64,000 nucleotides of DNA, taken from positions 62,001-126,000 of IMG/VR virus record IMGVR_UViG_3300035698_022389. One strand, 5' to 3'. A program made the translations under genes and the position numbers. The notes below the pieces were generated by a model that searched no databases, was not told the DNA's origin, and saw only the letters and a list, made by a program, of their open reading frames with translations. This document shows positions 61,551 to 64,000 of this stretch, piece by piece. The DNA is from a virus. Every line of letters begins with the position of its first letter. The stretch's first letter is position 1.

Positions 61551-64000
61551 ATGAGTAATTACGGATCTGATATATCTCGGACACTCGATGCTGTTAACAG
61601 GCAGTTTTCTAATGTGTTGTTCCGGAGAGGGAAACCACCCCTCGATGCTGAGTATAATCTTCAGGATGATATATGTTCTGAAGAACTGAGGGATGTCGTG
61701 CGAGCGATGATGCCTTCCGGTTTTGTTATGGATCCCACACGTCCTCTGGAAGATTTCCAATTTAATCCTTCCTGGGCAAACATGTTCATTTTAGGGAATC
61801 CAACCATACAAACTCTTGGTTCAACCACTACAATTGAATCAAATCCTGTTATATGGGCAAATGTCAATGGCTGGATGATTCCTGTTGCAGGAACTAACAT
61901 TAATTCAACCTGGTTGGCAGCTCAAGGTGAACCTACTAATATCGTTCGTTTGAACCCACCACCAGAATCAGATGCACGGATTGATTTCGTGTTTCTTGAA
62001 GCTTGGCAGACTCGGCTCGATGCAAATCCAGCAACAGCTCATAAGCCTGCTGCTGATAAAATCTGGAAATATGGCAACGTTGAATTCGGTGGGACTAACC
62101 TGACCGATGATCTTGAAGACCCTGCAATTGGGCACCAGACTTCAGCTCGTGTGCAGATTCAGTATAGAATCAGGGTGTTTGGCTCAGGTGCAGGTCAAGG
62201 CATGAGTGCTGATCTGGTGAATTATCCCGACGGATTGGGATACCCTAACATCCTCGGGCAAGGTGCTGCTTCTGATGTGGTGGCTGGATACCCTTTCCAA
62301 AATATGCGTGAAGAACTCGGTGACCCTTCCTTGTGGCGTTCAGGTGATGGCAACCCAACCAATGGAATGGAAACTGTGGATGGTTTTTCCTATGCAATCC
62401 CTATTTGTGCGGTGTTTCGACGAAATTCACGAGTGTATGTGGCTATGACAGCCTCGGGGAATCCAAACCACAATGGTGGTTTCAACAGGACTCCTGGAAC
62501 AGGTCTGTTGCCTAACCCGTTGACAGGTGCTAAAGCTCTGACTATGGCTACTATTGTAGGAGTAGGTGCCCATACAGGGATTGCAGCTTCTGATGGTTTC
62601 AGTACTGCAGGATTTGCTGTTCCAGCATCTCCTGCTGAAATTCAGATGCCTTATGGTAACTCAGTTGAATTCAGTATCACTGTTGCAGGCTTGGCTGGGT
62701 CTGGTTTGGATGATGCAGCTCAGAATTGGCCCTATACATACATTAAGATTGGTGATGAGATTCTCAGTGTGGCTTCTGTGGATACTACAGCACAAACCAT
62801 TAGAATCCCTGAGAATGGTCGTAGTCGTTTTGGAACTGCCCTAACGGGCCATCTTACTGGCACAGTTATTGAGTTCTATAATACCCGACCAGATGACCTG
62901 TATTCAGACCAGGTTGATAGCTGTGACATCTTAGATCTCCGTCGAGGGGTCAATGCCAATGATTGGGACTTTGGACGCTTGTTAGAACGTGGTGTTACCG
63001 ATCTGTTAACAGGTAAGATGAGAACGGCTTGGAAACGAGAAGGTGCTTCTTATGGTGGTACTCAAGGTCCCGTCATTCATGAAGTAGATCATCTTTATGC
63101 TTACGACTCAACTCACCCGAATGGCACTGACCCAATTGATGGACCAGATGGTGTTCGTACAGTTTGGTCAGATGCTGCTGCAATACAGCCTAATGTGACG
63201 ACTCTTTTGGATAATGCTGCTGTAACTTCAGGTTCAACCCCACAAACTGTTGAATCTTTCAATGCAACGGTTGAATGGGACGTAGCTCCCGGTTTTCGTC
63301 CGTCCGGTTTCTTGAATACAGGTGGAGGATTAACAGATGAAGAATCCTTCTCGAATGGTTCCGTTCTCTTGTTTCACATCGGTGGTGACGATGGTACCGA
63401 AGGTGCCCGAGGAACTTTCCGAGATGGAAGTACCAGGGCAGTTCGGTTCCTGATGCCCAAGGAAATGTGGCGGTCTGGATATCCTGTTGTAGACCCAGAG
63501 AATGGTCAACAGCATCCAATTCAGCTTCGTTTTTTGGGGGAACGAGCTTTTGAACCAGCTCCTGAAAATTTGGATGCTGTAAAGGCAGCCAGGCACGTTG
63601 GCCCTATGTATCCGTGGAAAGATTTATCCTTTGAATACCCTTTCATTGCTTTGGGAGGAATCCTGAATGATGGTGGTTTGATGCAGATTGACGTTCCTAA
63701 CACGTCTTTCCGAGCGGCCACTCAATATGATGAAGCTGTCTTTGTGAACTATGACATCATCGAGATTGACCTTAATAGTTATGATTTCGATATCAACGGA
63801 GAGTATGGTTTTTGGATTGACACTGAGCCTACAGGTACGAAACGATTCACAAATAACCCTGCCCGAGTCAGTAAGCCTCTCTTGAGGGGTGAACAGACAC
63901 TGTATGGACTCCTAACAGACTATGGCCGTGACCTGACGGGTCTTTCTTCGGAAGTGTACTTAGTCATTTATGGTGATGATGAATGGCGTGATAATAACGG
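61551..64000 (+). CDS. structural protein, paralogue of the 47401 gene (3' end beyond the window)
   Basis: The frame is open from ATG 61551 to the window edge, 816 complete codons, with no stop. The first part matches the 47401 product in the same order of motifs: VLFRRGKPPLDAEYNLQDD, IDFVFLEAWQTRLDA, an IWKYGNVEF segment, SARVQIQYRIRV, GFSYAIPICAVFRRN and ILDLRRGV. An inserted region at about 325-440 (AEIQMPYGNSVEFSITVAGL, YIKIGDEILSVASVDTT) has no evident counterpart in the partner. The ribosome site is a weak AAAGG (GGTAAAGAAC) before the ATG. Together with the 47401 gene it brackets the fibre genes, suggesting a shared attachment role; that is inference. Confidence 0.65.
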   Translation, partial: MSNYGSDISRTLDAVNRQFSNVLFRRGKPPLDAEYNLQDDICSEELRDVVRAMMPSGFVMDPTRPLEDFQFNPSWANMFILGNPTIQTLGSTTTIESNPVIWANVNGWMIPVAGTNINSTWLAAQGEPTNIVRLNPPPESDARIDFVFLEAWQTRLDANPATAHKPAADKIWKYGNVEFGGTNLTDDLEDPAIGHQTSARVQIQYRIRVFGSGAGQGMSADLVNYPDGLGYPNILGQGAASDVVAGYPFQNMREELGDPSLWRSGDGNPTNGMETVDGFSYAIPICAVFRRNSRVYVAMTASGNPNHNGGFNRTPGTGLLPNPLTGAKALTMATIVGVGAHTGIAASDGFSTAGFAVPASPAEIQMPYGNSVEFSITVAGLAGSGLDDAAQNWPYTYIKIGDEILSVASVDTTAQTIRIPENGRSRFGTALTGHLTGTVIEFYNTRPDDLYSDQVDSCDILDLRRGVNANDWDFGRLLERGVTDLLTGKMRTAWKREGASYGGTQGPVIHEVDHLYAYDSTHPNGTDPIDGPDGVRTVWSDAAAIQPNVTTLLDNAAVTSGSTPQTVESFNATVEWDVAPGFRPSGFLNTGGGLTDEESFSNGSVLLFHIGGDDGTEGARGTFRDGSTRAVRFLMPKEMWRSGYPVVDPENGQQHPIQLRFLGERAFEPAPENLDAVKAARHVGPMYPWKDLSFEYPFIALGGILNDGGLMQIDVPNTSFRAATQYDEAVFVNYDIIEIDLNSYDFDINGEYGFWIDTEPTGTKRFTNNPARVSKPLLRGEQTLYGLLTDYGRDLTGLSSEVYLVIYGDDEWRDNN

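Noticed and set aside
1-64000. Stop-codon reassignment as seen in some huge phages
   Set aside because: TAA, TGA and TAG each end genes in the expected place (TAG at 1600, 6775 and 30585; TGA at 27446, 31458, 32678, 37595 and 40400), and the long genes contain no in-frame stops needing suppression.
1-64000. CRISPR arrays, tRNA genes and phage defence or anti-defence genes
   Set aside because: No regularly spaced repeats, no cloverleaf-like spacer and no recognisable defence domain were seen; spacers are too short and few.

Overview
The window reads as part of the virion-morphogenesis region of a large tailed bacteriophage with a contractile tail (myovirus type). Every supportable gene lies on the + strand. 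Genes are packed head to tail, often with 1-4 bp overlaps or 2-8 bp gaps, and many are very long (up to 3926 codons). The gene order (tail chaperone-like genes, tape measure, tube/baseplate proteins, hub, OB-fold spike, gp25-like wedge, baseplate-J wedge, gpI-like protein, then fibre and appendage proteins) is the standard tail-to-baseplate-to-fibre order. The gp25-like and J-like proteins are what argue for a contractile tail. G+C in lines I counted by hand was about 38-47%. TAA, TGA and TAG are all used as ordinary stops, so there is no sign of a recoded genetic code. The host cannot be named from this sequence. No capsid, terminase, replication, lysis or tRNA gene is visible.

Layout. Position 1-39 is the end of an upstream gene, possibly the tail tube by synteny. 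After a 226-bp spacer come two chaperone-like genes (266-1600, 1604-2767), the tape measure (2771-6058) and a pair of related tube/baseplate proteins (6062-6775, 7064-8452). These two are separated by an unusual 288-bp gap. The baseplate centre follows: hub (8456-12610), spike (12610-15063), a small hydrophobic protein with an internal duplication (15066-15665), a giant 3926-aa protein (15666-27446), three less recognisable structural genes (27443-31458), a gp25-like wedge (31512-32678), a J-like wedge (32686-36207) and a gpI-like protein (36207-37595). From 37653 to the end are long appendage proteins: beta-helix fibres, one with a collagen-like stretch, Gly/Pro-rich and beta-sandwich proteins, and a pair of paralogues (47401-51018 and 61551 to beyond the window edge).

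The most unexpected element is in the 6776-7063 gap. A decayed 3' end of a TnpB (IS200/IS605-type RNA-guided nuclease) gene is present there, with a 7-bp palindromic hairpin straight after its stop codon. A perfect 32-bp tandem duplication lies just upstream and rewrites the last two codons of the preceding tail gene. I read this as the scar of a mobile element inside the tail operon. Other points of note are a single in-frame TAG separating the two chaperone-like genes, the giant gene, the two-fold repeat in the 199-aa protein, the large insertion in the hub protein, and a nested hairpin with a tiny reading frame at 61482-61530.
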